DNA of 64,000 bases from an uncultured Mesorhizobium sp. (GCA_937958475.1 CALFXR010000196.1:62001-126000), one strand, 5' to 3'. Counted from the stretch's first letter, positions 34,544 to 45,143 are shown. Notes: generated by a model from the letters alone, not told the origin. Program-made: numbers and translations.

Positions 34544-35350
34544 GTGGGCATTCGCGCCATTGAACGCGCCATGAGCGTGCTGCAGGAACTGAACCTCCAG
34601 CCGATCAACACGATCGCGCAGCTTCACGCGCGCACGAAGCTGCCCAAGCCGACCCTGGTGCGCATCCTCAGGACCCTTGAGGATGCCGGCTATGTCGAGA
34701 ACGACGTGAGGGAAGGCGGCTACCGGGTCAGCGCGCTGGTCACCTCGCTGAGTTCCGGATTCCACAAGGGACCGCTGGTGGTCGAGGCCGGACGCGCCTG
34801 GGCGGTCGCCATCACGCGCAAGCACAAGTGGCCGACGGCAATCGCCCTTCCGGACTATGACGGCGTCATCGTCCGCTTCAGCACGGTGCCCGACAGCCCC
34901 GTGTCGCCGTTCCACAGCACCCTGAACCGACGCCTGAACCTTTTGACCCGCGGCATGGGCCTGGCCTATTTCGCCTTCATCGAGGGCGAGGAAGCCGAAC
35001 TCATCATCGACGTGCTGCGGCGCTCGGACGATCCGGAGAATGCGCTCAGCCATCATCCCGCTGAACTGGCGCGGCTGGTGCGCAAGGTGCGCGCCGACGG
35101 TTACGCCACGCGCTCGTCGCTGGTGGAGCCGCGCAACTCCAACACCATTGCCGTGCCGATCATCAGCAAAACCGGTAAAGTGCTGGCGAGCCTGGGCCTG
35201 ACCTATTTCACGTCGGCCTTTTCCTCGGAGCAGGAGGCCTGCTCCCGCTATGCGCCGGTCCTGCAATCGGCGGCGTCGGCCATCGCCGACGATCTGGCGC
35301 GCCTGTCCCGCTCGATCGCGATCGAGGCGGAGAATCCGGCGGCGATCTGA
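34544..35350 (+). CDS. IclR-family transcriptional regulator (second)
   Basis: A 268-residue IclR regulator: winged helix in residues 3-65 (AIERAMSVLQELN, then LPKPTLVRILRTLEDAGYV), effector domain after about 80. I place the start at a GTG because GGGAGGAG precedes it by 5 bases and the result begins VGIRAIERAM, the normal IclR opening; ATGs at 34466 and 34520 lack a ribosome site and would extend into the inverted repeats. It is divergent from the amidohydrolase-quinone reductase operon, which it most likely controls. It differs clearly from the first IclR regulator. Confidence 0.92.
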   Translation: MGIRAIERAMSVLQELNLQPINTIAQLHARTKLPKPTLVRILRTLEDAGYVENDVREGGYRVSALVTSLSSGFHKGPLVVEAGRAWAVAITRKHKWPTAIALPDYDGVIVRFSTVPDSPVSPFHSTLNRRLNLLTRGMGLAYFAFIEGEEAELIIDVLRRSDDPENALSHHPAELARLVRKVRADGYATRSSLVEPRNSNTIAVPIISKTGKVLASLGLTYFTSAFSSEQEACSRYAPVLQSAASAIADDLARLSRSIAIEAENPAAI

Positions 35351-35380
35351 AGAAGGCCTGAGGGGGGCAAGGGGGGCGAA

Positions 35381-35399
35381 CGGGAGCCAAAGGCTCCCG
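35381..35399. terminator. Stem-loop CGGGAGCC-AAA-GGCTCCCG
   Basis: Perfect 8-base arms and a 3-base loop lie between the convergent iclR and gapR genes. No strong T-run follows in either direction, so it may be a weak bidirectional terminator. Confidence 0.55.
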
Positions 35400-35404
35400 G
35401 CGCG

Positions 35405-35665
35405 TCACGCCATGCCGAGCGCCGCCTTGTACAGGTCGAGGATGGTCTCCTCCTCCTGCCGTTCCGACGCGTCCTTCTTGCGCAGCCGGACGATCGTGCG
35501 GATCGCCTTGGTGTCGAAGCCGGTGCCCTTGGCCTCGGCGTAGACGTCCTTGATGTCGTCGGCGATCGTCTTCTTCTCTTCCTCGAGCCGCTCGATACGC
35601 TCGATCAGGGCGCGCAACTGGCCGGCGGCAACGGTCTGGCTGTTTTCGGTAATCTCGTCGGCCAT
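35405..35665 (-). CDS. gapR: Nucleoid-associated protein GapR (DUF2312/UPF0335)
   Basis: An 86-residue coiled-coil DNA-binding protein. AAGQLRALIERIERLEEEKK is the coiled-coil dimer region and DIKDVYAEAKGTGFDTKAIR the most conserved block, matching the alphaproteobacterial GapR family. In Caulobacter it encircles overtwisted AT-rich DNA and aids replication and segregation; that role is from family knowledge. It is a chromosomal housekeeping gene marking the right-hand end of the catabolic region. Confidence 0.95.
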   Translation of the reverse strand: MADEITENSQTVAAGQLRALIERIERLEEEKKTIADDIKDVYAEAKGTGFDTKAIRTIVRLRKKDASERQEEETILDLYKAALGMA

Positions 35666-35777
35666 CGGGGTGTCTCCTGAAAAGGGGCGGCGACTCGCGC
35701 CGCCGGATCGGCGCTTCGATGCCCGATGCGGGTTGGAGGGTCAAGTCGTCAGAACACGTGTGCCGTGCGGTCCGGCC

Positions 35778-37244
35778 TCAGCGGTCGGTGACGATCTTCA
35801 CCTTGTCCCCGGCCGAGACGCTGGCGCCCGGCGGCAGGGCGTTGAGGACCCTGAACAGGTCCAGCTTGCGATCGACGCCGACCATCGATGCGGCGAGAGA
35901 GCCCACCGTGTCGCCGGGCTTCACGGTGACGATGCGCAGGCGCAGCGGCTTCAGCGCCGCCTTCTCGGCGGCGTCGAGCAGGCGGAAGCTGCCGGCGACC
36001 GAGCGCGCGACCGGAGCGAGATCCGTGCTCGCCGCCGGGGCGGCGGTCAGCAGCCGGTAGACCTGTCCGCCGGCGCGAACCACGGTGATGTCGAACTGCC
36101 AGCCCTCGGCGCGCGCTCGCGCCGTTGCGGCCTCGCTGCCGTTGATCCTGTCGGTGCGCACGCTCGTCGGATCGAGGCCGGCCACCCAGCCGGAACGGAT
36201 GTAGGCGTCGAGCGACACGCTCGGACTGAGCGCCACGCCGTCGAAGCGGATCGCGATTTCGCCGGGGCCGGTCGCCGTGACGGCCGCGGCCGTGTTGTCG
36301 ATGACGAAGCCGGCGGGAACGGTGAAGGAGATACCGAGCCGAGGATGCAGGAAGGTATTGCCGCGGATGTAACCTTCGTCGGGCGTGTCGCCGAACAGAA
36401 GTCCGTCGATGCCGGCGAGGAAGGCATCGCGGTCGCGCACGCCGGTACCGGGCATGCCGATCGTGCGCGCATGGCGCTGGGCGAGCTCGATGCGCTGCGG
36501 GGCGTTGGGATGGCTGGCGAGGAAGTCGAGGCTGGCGTCCGAGGCGCCGGTGACGCTGCGCAGGTCGCTGTAGGAGGCCATCGACTGCAGGAAGCGCGCC
36601 GCGGCGAAGGGATCGAAGCCCGAGCGCGCGCTGTGCTTGATGCCGATGGCGTCGGCCTCGAGCTCCTGGTTGCGCGAGAACTGGGCGAGCCGCAGCTTGC
36701 CGCGGACCAGCGCCGCCTTCGCCGCCTGGCTGTCGCCGAGCACGTCGGAGACGACCTTGGTGGCGAGCACTTCCTCGGCTTCCTTCTGCTGGCGCTGGAG
36801 GCCGTGATTGGCGGTGACGTGCCCCATCTCGTGGGCGATGACGGCGGCCAGTTCGGCCGAATCGTTGGCCAGCGCGAGCAGGCCGCGGGTCACGTAGAGA
36901 TAACCGCCGGGCAGCGCGAAGGCGTTGACGTTGGGCGAGTTCAGGATGGTGATGCGGTAGGTCTGCTCGGGATTGTCGGATTCCAGCGTCAGGTTGCCGA
37001 CGACCTTGGCCACCATGCGCTCGAGCTTGGGATCGGAGTACTCGCCGCCATAGGTGGCGAGAATGCGCGGATGCTGGCCCTTGGCGAGTTCGGCCAGGCG
37101 ATCGTTGCGGCTGACCGAATCGACGGTGACCGGATTGTCCGAAGGCTGGAAGGCGTTCTCGCTGAGCGGACCGGTGCCGATCATCGTGCAGCCGGCCAGC
37201 GTGGCGGCGAGCGCCAGCGAGGCGGCCATGCGAAGGGCTCGCAT
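35778..37244 (-). CDS. M48-family metallopeptidase lipoprotein with C-terminal LysM-like domain
   Basis: A 488-residue lipoprotein. The signal peptide ends in a lipobox, TLAGC, with cysteine at about residue 19. The M48 catalytic motif HEMGH (about 138-142) with an ELEAD downstream glutamate is intact. The region after about 280 is a beta-rich domain of the kind found in alphaproteobacterial BepA-like proteases, and the last 50 residues (RIVTVKPGDTVGSLAASM, then ASVSAGDKVKIV) form a LysM-like segment. Likely role: quality control of outer-membrane or periplasmic proteins, with peptidoglycan contact. I chose the ATG at MRALRMAAS; a GTG 15 bases upstream is possible. Confidence 0.9.
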   Translation of the reverse strand: MRALRMAASLALAATLAGCTMIGTGPLSENAFQPSDNPVTVDSVSRNDRLAELAKGQHPRILATYGGEYSDPKLERMVAKVVGNLTLESDNPEQTYRITILNSPNVNAFALPGGYLYVTRGLLALANDSAELAAVIAHEMGHVTANHGLQRQQKEAEEVLATKVVSDVLGDSQAAKAALVRGKLRLAQFSRNQELEADAIGIKHSARSGFDPFAAARFLQSMASYSDLRSVTGASDASLDFLASHPNAPQRIELAQRHARTIGMPGTGVRDRDAFLAGIDGLLFGDTPDEGYIRGNTFLHPRLGISFTVPAGFVIDNTAAAVTATGPGEIAIRFDGVALSPSVSLDAYIRSGWVAGLDPTSVRTDRINGSEAATARARAEGWQFDITVVRAGGQVYRLLTAAPAASTDLAPVARSVAGSFRLLDAAEKAALKPLRLRIVTVKPGDTVGSLAASMVGVDRKLDLFRVLNALPPGASVSAGDKVKIVTDR

Positions 37245-37398
37245 GCCGGGCGGCGACACGACGGCGCTGGTCAGACGGGAATGCAGAAGACGATCCTTTC
37301 GGTGCTCGCAGGAAACCTATCGCCGACGACGCAGGAACGATCCCGACGGACAATCCCCAGCATTTCGTGCCGGCCACGGCAAGGACAATGATGCCGAA

Positions 37399-38160
37399 TT
37401 ATGTCGGCTTCCGGGCAAATCGGCGTGAGCGGTCCGAGCCGTGCGCTGCTCCCATATAGCGTTTGAACGCGTCGGGGCCAGTATCGCCGAAAAATTCCTC
37501 GGCGGCGCCGTGGGCGACGACCTGCCCGTTCTCGAGAAAGAGCATGTCGCCGGCGATCCGCCTGGCATCCTCGGGCTGGTGGGTGACCATGAGAACGGTC
37601 AGGCCGTGCTCGGCGACGAGACCGGCGACGAGATCGAGCATCTCGTCGCGCAGTGCCGGGCCGAGCGAGGCGAACGGCTCGTCGAGGAGCAGAACAGGGC
37701 GGTTCCTGACGAGGACGCGGGCGAGCGCGACGCGCTGGCGCTCGCCGCCGGAGAGTTCGCGCGGCAGCCGCATCTCCTTGCCGGAAAGGCCGGTGCGGGC
37801 AAGCGCGCCGGCAACCGCCTCGCGGTCGTTCGCCGAGAGCTTCAGCGCCGGCGAGATTCCCAGCCCGACATTGTCGGCGACACTGAGGTGGGCGAAGAGG
37901 TTGTTCTCCTGGAAGACCATGGAGACCGGGCGCTCGGCGGGCGAAAGCGCGGTGACGTCGCGGTTGCCGATGAGGACGCGGCCCGAGGAAGGCGTCTCGA
38001 AGCCGGCGACGAGGTTGAGCAGCGTCGACTTTCCCGAGCCGCTCGGGCCCATCAGGGCGGTGATGGCGCCGGCCCGTGCGGAGCAGTCGAACCGCATCGA
38101 CACGCCCGGACCGTAGGAGAACGTCACGCGGTCGAGCATGACGCCCGCGCCATCCTTCAT
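37399..38160 (-). CDS. thiQ: Thiamine ABC transporter ATP-binding protein ThiQ
   Basis: A 253-residue ATPase with Walker A GPSGSGKST, signature ELSGGERQRVALARVL and Walker B LLLDEPFASLGP. Together with ThiB and ThiP it imports thiamine or thiamine pyrophosphate. The start chosen is MKDGAGVMLDRVTF; MLDRVTF at 38139 is an alternative closer to the usual ThiQ opening. Its gene follows thiP, last in the riboswitch-led operon. Confidence 0.93.
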   Translation of the reverse strand: MKDGAGVMLDRVTFSYGPGVSMRFDCSARAGAITALMGPSGSGKSTLLNLVAGFETPSSGRVLIGNRDVTALSPAERPVSMVFQENNLFAHLSVADNVGLGISPALKLSANDREAVAGALARTGLSGKEMRLPRELSGGERQRVALARVLVRNRPVLLLDEPFASLGPALRDEMLDLVAGLVAEHGLTVLMVTHQPEDARRIAGDMLFLENGQVVAHGAAEEFFGDTGPDAFKRYMGAAHGSDRSRRFARKPT

Positions 38161-38183
38161 CACGTCGTCGGTCGCGGTCGCGG

Positions 38184-39803
38184 TCAATTCGATGTCCTTC
38201 CGAGCCGGTCGGCCGCCAGCATCAGCAACAGGCAGATGGCGCCGAGCAGCAGCGCCAGGCCGGCGGCGTCGGCGGTACGGTAGCTGCCCATGCGCTCGTA
38301 GAGGAGGTAGGGCAGCGTCTGCACGGCGTCGGAGCCGAACAGCGCGATGACGCCGAGGTCGCCGAGCGACAGCGCCATGGCAAAGGCGAGACCGGTCGAC
38401 AGCGGCCGGCGCAGCGAAGGCCAGTCGACCAGCCGGAAGCGGTTCCAGCCGCCTATGCCGAGCTGGGCGCACAGCCGCTCGTGGCGTTCGCTCGCCGCGT
38501 CGTAGGCGGGACGGACGGCGCGGACGGCGAACGGCATCGCCATGACCGCATTGACGGCGACGACCATCACCGGCGCGGCGACGAAGACGTCGACCGAGCG
38601 GCGCAGAAGCAGGAACCAGCCGGCGCCGATGACGATCGGCGGCACGACGAGGACGAGGCCCGGCCCGGCGTCGAGCAGGCGTTCACAGAGGCCGGGCCCG
38701 GCGCCGCGGCGGCGAAGCTGGAGGCTGCGGCGCGCCGCGACCAGGGACATGGACAGGGCCACGGCGACGAAGGCCGACAGGCCGGAAAGGACGAGGCTGG
38801 TCGCCACGGCGCGGCGCACCGACGCCTCGCCGGCGAGCCGACCGAGGTCCGCGGCGAGGCCGGCGGCGACGGTCGCGCCCATCGGTGCGAGGACGAACGC
38901 GGCAGAGAGCAGGATGAGAAGCGCGTTGGCGACGGCTTCAAGGCGCCCGACGGCGAGATGGCGGCGGTGCGAGACGGCGATGCCCGCCTCGCCGGTCAAC
39001 GTTCCGCCGATGCGTGCCAGTACGACGACCACCGCGGCAGTCAGAGCCACCTGGAGCAGCGTCAGCACGACGGCGCGCGGCGGGTCGAAGTCGAAGCGCA
39101 GCGCCTGGTAGATCGCCACCTCCAGCGTCGTCGCGCCGGGACCGCCGCCGAGCGTCAGCACGAGCGTGAAGGAGGTGACGCAGAGCATGAAGACGAGGCC
39201 GGCCGCACCCGGGAGGGCGGAGCGCAGCACCGGCCATTCGATCAGGCGGAAGGTCGCGGCGGGGCGCATGCCGAGCTGGCTCGCCAGCCGCCACTGGTCG
39301 GCGGGAACGGTGTCCAGCGCCTCGAGGAGCAGGCGCGTCGCCAGCGGCAGGTTGAAGAAGACGTGGGCGACGAGGATCCCCGTCAACCCGTAGATTCCGG
39401 GAAAGGCTCCGCCGCCCGCGGCCGTGACCAGGTCGGCGGCGAAGCCGGCGCGGCCATAGAGGGCGAGCAGGCCGAGCGCGGCGACGATCGCCGGCAGGCC
39501 GAGCGGCACGGCGAACAGGCGCAGGAGCCAGGCGCGGCCGGGGAAGGACGGATGCCGCGACAGGGCGCGGGCCACCGCGATCGCCGGCACGACGGAAAGG
39601 AGCGTCGACAGCGTCGCCTGCCACAGTGTGAAGCGTGCGACGCGCAGCATGTAGGCGTCGAACGCGGAGGCGACGCCGGTCGTGGCGCCTTCGCGCACCA
39701 GGCCGAGGAACGCGCCGCCGACGAGGAGCGCGACGGCGGCGAGCGCGGCGGCGCCGGCCATGGCGCGCCAATCGCGCGAGCGCGTGGAAGAAGTGGCCGT
39801 CAT
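38184..39803 (-). CDS. thiP: Thiamine ABC transporter permease ThiP
   Basis: A 539-residue permease made of two fused halves, each with about six helices and an EAA-type loop (ADQWRLASQLGMRPAATF and ASERHERLCAQLGIGGWNRF). That duplicated plan is normal for ThiP and FbpB-type permeases. GGGAGGAAGAG precedes the ATG. It lies between thiB and thiQ; the 116-base gap after thiB carries no separate promoter I can see. Confidence 0.94.
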   Translation of the reverse strand: MTATSSTRSRDWRAMAGAAALAAVALLVGGAFLGLVREGATTGVASAFDAYMLRVARFTLWQATLSTLLSVVPAIAVARALSRHPSFPGRAWLLRLFAVPLGLPAIVAALGLLALYGRAGFAADLVTAAGGGAFPGIYGLTGILVAHVFFNLPLATRLLLEALDTVPADQWRLASQLGMRPAATFRLIEWPVLRSALPGAAGLVFMLCVTSFTLVLTLGGGPGATTLEVAIYQALRFDFDPPRAVVLTLLQVALTAAVVVVLARIGGTLTGEAGIAVSHRRHLAVGRLEAVANALLILLSAAFVLAPMGATVAAGLAADLGRLAGEASVRRAVATSLVLSGLSAFVAVALSMSLVAARRSLQLRRRGAGPGLCERLLDAGPGLVLVVPPIVIGAGWFLLLRRSVDVFVAAPVMVVAVNAVMAMPFAVRAVRPAYDAASERHERLCAQLGIGGWNRFRLVDWPSLRRPLSTGLAFAMALSLGDLGVIALFGSDAVQTLPYLLYERMGSYRTADAAGLALLLGAICLLLMLAADRLGRTSN

Positions 39804-39919
39804 GGCCTCTTCCTCCCGGTCCGAGTGGCGCCGATCGGCTGCCGGTGCGTCATCGCGGCATTCTCCCAGGCTTCTCCCCGAAGCAAGGCGCCCGCGAGCG
39901 CCCCGCCGGCGGCAATGGC

Positions 39920-40918
39920 CTACCTGCTCATCGCCGAGAGCCACTCGTCGACCCAGGCCTTGCGGTTCGCCGCCACCTCGTCTGCGGGCAGGAGCAGCGA
40001 CTTCGCCGGCTTGACCAGGCGGTCGAAGGCGGGATTCAGCGGCTTGTCGGTCCTGCCGGCGGGGAACATCCAGTTGGTCTCGGGGATGACGTCCTGGAAT
40101 TCCGGGCCGGTCATGAAGGCGAGGAAGTCGCGCGTCAGCGGGTTGGCGGCGCCGGCCGTTGTCGCCGCCGCTACCTCGATCTGCAGATAATGACCCTCGG
40201 CGAAGGCGGCGGCCTGATAGCGCCCCGTGTTCTCGGCGATCATGTGGTAGGCGGGCGAGGTCGTGTAGGACAGCACCATCGGCGCCTCGCCGCTGGTGAA
40301 CAGGCCGTAGGATTCGCTCCAGCCCGGCGTGACGGTGAGCACGCGGTCCTTCAGCCTCGCCCAGGCCTTGCCGGCATCGTCGCCGTAGACGGCCCTGACC
40401 CAGAGCAGCAGGCCAAGGCCCGGCGTCGAGCTGCGCGGGTCCTGGATGACGATCTTCTGCTGCGGATCGCCCTCGACAAGCTCCTTCAGGCTGGCCGGCG
40501 GCGTGGCCAGCTTCTCCGTGTCGTAGACGACGGCGAAGTAGCCGTAGTCGTAGGGAAGGAAGACCGGGTCCGTCCAACCGCCGGGTACCGAGAGGCCGGA
40601 GGCATCGACGCCGTGCGGCACGAACAGGCCGGTCGCCGCCGCCTCGGCGGTCAGGTTGTTGTCGAGGCCGAGCACGATGTCGGCCCTGGTGTCCTTGCCT
40701 TCGAGGCGCACGCGGTTGAGTAGGGCCACCCCGTCGGCGACCGAGACGAATTCGAGATCGCAGCCGCACTTCGCCTCGAAGGCCTTCTCGACCTGCGGGC
40801 CGGGGCCCCATTCGGCGGTGAAGCTCTCGTAGGTGTAGACGGTGAGCTTCTGCCCGGCCGCCGCGGACAGGGTGGAAGAGAGCAGCAGGGAAGATAGTAT
40901 AACGAGCGTCGCGCGCAT
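39920..40918 (-). CDS. thiB: Thiamine-binding periplasmic protein ThiB
   Basis: A 332-residue periplasmic receptor with a signal peptide at residues 1-21 (ending SAAAG). The mature start KLTVYTYESFTAEWGPGPQV is the standard ThiB opening, and YDYGYFAVVYDTEK and the LSYTTSPAYH block contribute to the thiamine-binding site. The ribosome site AAGGAGGCG is buried in a hairpin downstream of a TPP riboswitch, so synthesis should fall when thiamine pyrophosphate is abundant. Confidence 0.95.
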   Translation of the reverse strand: MRATLVILSSLLLSSTLSAAAGQKLTVYTYESFTAEWGPGPQVEKAFEAKCGCDLEFVSVADGVALLNRVRLEGKDTRADIVLGLDNNLTAEAAATGLFVPHGVDASGLSVPGGWTDPVFLPYDYGYFAVVYDTEKLATPPASLKELVEGDPQQKIVIQDPRSSTPGLGLLLWVRAVYGDDAGKAWARLKDRVLTVTPGWSESYGLFTSGEAPMVLSYTTSPAYHMIAENTGRYQAAAFAEGHYLQIEVAAATTAGAANPLTRDFLAFMTGPEFQDVIPETNWMFPAGRTDKPLNPAFDRLVKPAKSLLLPADEVAANRKAWVDEWLSAMSR

Positions 40919-40920
40919 GA

Positions 40921-40960
40921 GCGCCTCCTTGTTTCAAACGTTGAAAGGGAATTGAGGCGC
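40921..40960 (-). promoter_or_regulatory. Hairpin sequestering the thiB ribosome-binding site
   Basis: In the mRNA, GCGCCTC (40960-40954) pairs perfectly with GAGGCGC (40927-40921), which contains the GGAGG ribosome site two bases before the thiB ATG. A smaller inner stem (TTTCAA/TTGAAA) supports the fold. This is the likely expression platform of the TPP riboswitch, acting on translation. Confidence 0.75.
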
Positions 40961-40977
40961 GTTCTGCCGAAGCGTCT

Positions 40978-41077
40978 AATCCCTCCGCCGGTACGAGCCG
41001 GATCAGGTTCAGCGGGTTGGCCGGGTTGCCCCGTTATGCCTCTCAGCCGGTACGCAAACGCGCCCGGCACCCCGTTA
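40978..41077 (-). promoter_or_regulatory. TPP riboswitch (THI element)
   Basis: Read on the minus strand, the aptamer has CGGGGTGCC at the 5' side, the CTGAGA box, a pyrophosphate-arm segment, and the conserved CCTGATCCGG...CGGCGGAGGGA 3' part. All invariant THI-box pieces are in order and spacing. It precedes thiB by about 60 bases. Confidence 0.97.
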
Positions 41078-41184
41078 GAGCAGTTGCGAATGTATAGCCG
41101 GCGCCGCCGACCGACAAGCGATTGTTTGCGCCGGGCGTCGAAGCGAGCCTTCCGCTCGGCGCGGCGCCCTGATAGAGGCGGCCC

Positions 41185-41832
41185 ATGAGCCGCTTCCTCA
41201 TCCTGCTCGGTGGAGACCTCGTGCGAACCCCGCGCCTCGACGCGCAGGCGGCCGGCGCGCGCGTGATCGCCGCCGATTCCGGCATCCGCCACGCCCATGC
41301 GCTGGGCGTCGAGCCCGAGCTTTGGGTCGGCGACTTCGATTCGGCCGGATCGGAGCTGGAAGCTGCCTTTGCCGGCGTGCCGCGCGAGATCTATCCGGCG
41401 GGCAAGGACAAGACCGACGGCGAGCTTGCCGTCGACGCGGCGCTGTCGCGCGGGGCGACCGACCTCGTGCTCGCCGGGGCCTTCGGCGGACCGCGCGCCG
41501 ATCATGGGCACCTGAACCTCGTGCTGGCGCTGAGCCTCGCCGAGCGCGGTCGCTCCATCCTGCTGACCAGCGGGGCCCAGGAGGGCGTGCCGCTGCTGCC
41601 CGGCAGGAGCCTGTTCGACTACGCGCCCGGAACGCTGTTCAGCGTGCTCGGCTTCAGCGAGCTGACCGGCCTGTCGATTTCCGGGGCCGAATGGCCGCTC
41701 GACGACGTGGTCGTTCCTTTCGGCTCGTCGCTGACCATTTCCAACCAGGTCGCGAACGGCCTGACCATCGATCTCGGCACCGGCCGCGCCCTGCTGATCG
41801 CCCATCCCTATCCCGATCCGAACGCATTCTGA
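41185..41832 (+). CDS. Thiamine pyrophosphokinase
   Basis: A 215-residue thiamine pyrophosphokinase, converting thiamine to TPP with ATP. The catalytic blocks are clear: VIAADSGIRHAHALG, ELWVGDFDSAG (metal aspartates), KDKTDGELAVDAAL and GAFGGPRADHGHLNL. The C-terminal substrate-binding beta domain (about 130-215) ends SNQVANGLTIDLGTG. It diverges from the riboswitch-thiBPQ operon, so import and activation of thiamine are neighbours; the riboswitch itself acts only on the other strand. Confidence 0.94.
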   Translation: MSRFLILLGGDLVRTPRLDAQAAGARVIAADSGIRHAHALGVEPELWVGDFDSAGSELEAAFAGVPREIYPAGKDKTDGELAVDAALSRGATDLVLAGAFGGPRADHGHLNLVLALSLAERGRSILLTSGAQEGVPLLPGRSLFDYAPGTLFSVLGFSELTGLSISGAEWPLDDVVVPFGSSLTISNQVANGLTIDLGTGRALLIAHPYPDPNAF

Positions 41833-41833
41833 C

Positions 41834-43663
<1,830 letters not shown>

Positions 43664-43744
43664 TCCGCCGGACGGTCACTTGTCGTCCCCCGATCATGCC
43701 CATAAGATATGCGCAGAAGGCGAGAGCCGATCGGATCCGCAACC

Positions 43745-43975
43745 ATGTCGAACTTGACCAGGCAAGCAGCGAACCTCTCCATCGACGTGAAGCTGCTGGG
43801 AGAGGCCAAAGCTCTGAAGATCAATGTCTCCCGAGCCGCCGAGGCAGGCATTGCGGCGGCCGTTTCTTCCGAAAAGGCCAGGCTCTGGAAGCTCGAGAAC
43901 CGGGCGGCGCTCGACGCCTGGAACGACTACACGGACCGGTACGGGCTTCCGCTCGCCAAGTACCGTCAGTTCTGA
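43745..43975 (+). CDS. ccdA: CcdA-type antitoxin
   Basis: A 76-residue antitoxin with an N-terminal ribbon-helix-helix (LSIDVKLLGEAKALKINVSR) and a flexible C-terminal toxin-binding tail (WKLENRAALDAWNDYTDRYG, ending LAKYRQF), both as in CcdA. It precedes the toxin gene by 8 bases, the usual order for autoregulation. An upstream in-frame ATG adds 12 unlikely residues. Chromosomal copy between housekeeping genes. Confidence 0.92.
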   Translation: MSNLTRQAANLSIDVKLLGEAKALKINVSRAAEAGIAAAVSSEKARLWKLENRAALDAWNDYTDRYGLPLAKYRQF

Positions 43976-43983
43976 CGCGACCA

Positions 43984-44283
43984 ATGGCGCGCTACGACGT
44001 CTTTCGCGGGGCAACGGGAGGCGCGCTGCTTCTGGACGTCCAGACCGATCTCATCGAACACCTGAAGACGCGTGTCGTCGTGCCTCTCCTGCCGGCCGAG
44101 ACGACGCCGCCGCCGATTTCGCGGCTTCACCCGGTGTTTGAGATCGACGGCCGCCGCTACGTCATGGCGACACCGCTGCTCGCCGCCATACCCGGATCCG
44201 AGATCGGCGAGCGGCTCGCCAATTTCGACAGGCATCACGAGCGCATCACCGCTGCGCTCGACATGCTTTTCCAGGGTTTCTGA
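43984..44283 (+). CDS. ccdB: CcdB-type gyrase-inhibitor toxin
   Basis: A 99-residue CcdB toxin, normal length. Matching segments include LLLDVQTDLIEHLKTRVVVP, then LHPVFEIDGRRYVMAT and AIPGSEIGE. F-plasmid CcdB ends LMFWGI, with the tryptophan needed to poison gyrase; here the end is MLFQGF, so that tryptophan is glutamine. The toxin may be attenuated or act differently. It ends 31 bases before the convergent zapA gene, in a housekeeping locus. Confidence 0.9.
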   Translation: MARYDVFRGATGGALLLDVQTDLIEHLKTRVVVPLLPAETTPPPISRLHPVFEIDGRRYVMATPLLAAIPGSEIGERLANFDRHHERITAALDMLFQGF

Positions 44284-44314
44284 CCGGCAGCGCCGGCGAC
44301 ACGCTCGATTTCGC

Positions 44315-44680
44315 CTACGCCTTCTTCGTCGCCAGCTTCGAGGCCAGCGCCTCCATGCGCTCGGCCAGCACGCCGAGGGCGCCGGTCAAGGCAGAGTCGT
44401 TCTTGTCGGCCTTGACGAGGGCATCGTCGCGGGTCTTGCGCAAGGTGGCGACCTCGCTCTCCATGCCCTTCATGCGTTTCTGCAGTTCGGCGAGCTCGTC
44501 CATGACCATGATGCCGGCCATCACGGTCAGGCGCTGGTCGCCGATCTCGCCGAAGGAGTCCTTGAGGTGGGAAACGTAGCGGTCGAAGCGTTCGGCGAGG
44601 CCGATCAGATGCTCTTCCTGCCCTTCGTCGCAGGCCATGCGGTACTGCTTGCCGTCGATGGTCACGGTCACTTGCGGCAT
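44315..44680 (-). CDS. zapA: Cell division protein ZapA
   Basis: A 121-residue FtsZ-ring stabiliser. The N-terminal domain (VTVTIDGKQYRMACDEGQEEHL, quoted in two parts VTVTIDGKQYRM and ACDEGQEEHL) and the RLTVMAGIMVMDELAELQKR helix are typical; the C-terminal half is a coiled coil. It follows the DUF4164 gene by 4 bases on the same strand, the common alphaproteobacterial pairing near tkt. Confidence 0.93.
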   Translation of the reverse strand: MPQVTVTIDGKQYRMACDEGQEEHLIGLAERFDRYVSHLKDSFGEIGDQRLTVMAGIMVMDELAELQKRMKGMESEVATLRKTRDDALVKADKNDSALTGALGVLAERMEALASKLATKKA

Positions 44681-44684
44681 GGGT

Positions 44685-44957
44685 CTACCTGTCGAGCACG
44701 GCGCGGATGGTCTCCATGGCGGTCACGAGCCGGCGGGAAACCTCCTTGTTGGCGTCTTCCAGCCGCTCGGCACGCGCCTCGGAGCCGTCGAGTTCCTGGG
44801 CGAGTCGGGCGCGGTCGGCGTTCATGCGCTGAACCTCGGCCTCGGCCTCGGCGTAATCCTGCTCCTGCTCGAGCCGCATCGCCACGGCATTCTCGAGCGA
44901 CTCGATCGCCCTGACGAGTCGCCCGATCACTTCCTTGAGCGTCGCTTCCCCGGTCAT
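44685..44957 (-). CDS. DUF4164-type coiled-coil protein
   Basis: A 90-residue, highly charged coiled coil throughout (residues 5-88). It belongs to the small family always found just upstream of zapA in this group of bacteria, and is presumed to act with ZapA at the division site. The start codon is at 44957, giving MTGEATLKEVIGRLVR. Confidence 0.85.
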   Translation of the reverse strand: MTGEATLKEVIGRLVRAIESLENAVAMRLEQEQDYAEAEAEVQRMNADRARLAQELDGSEARAERLEDANKEVSRRLVTAMETIRAVLDR

Positions 44958-45143
44958 TGACTCCGTTTCGGCCCCGCCGCCTCGAATCGTCCGTCTTCCG
45001 AATGCGTTATCCGGGGAACCTTAGGCGGGACGCGAAAGGCGCGTCAACAAAGGGTTTGCGGCTATCCCCTGGCGCATGGGCGGACTCGGGCGCGAGAGTC
45101 GGACAAAGAACCCCTGTCGAGGCCCGCCAGAGCCGCCGTTTTG

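Noticed and set aside
41185..41832. Riboswitch control of thiamine pyrophosphokinase
   Set aside because: The TPP aptamer reads only on the minus strand, toward thiB.
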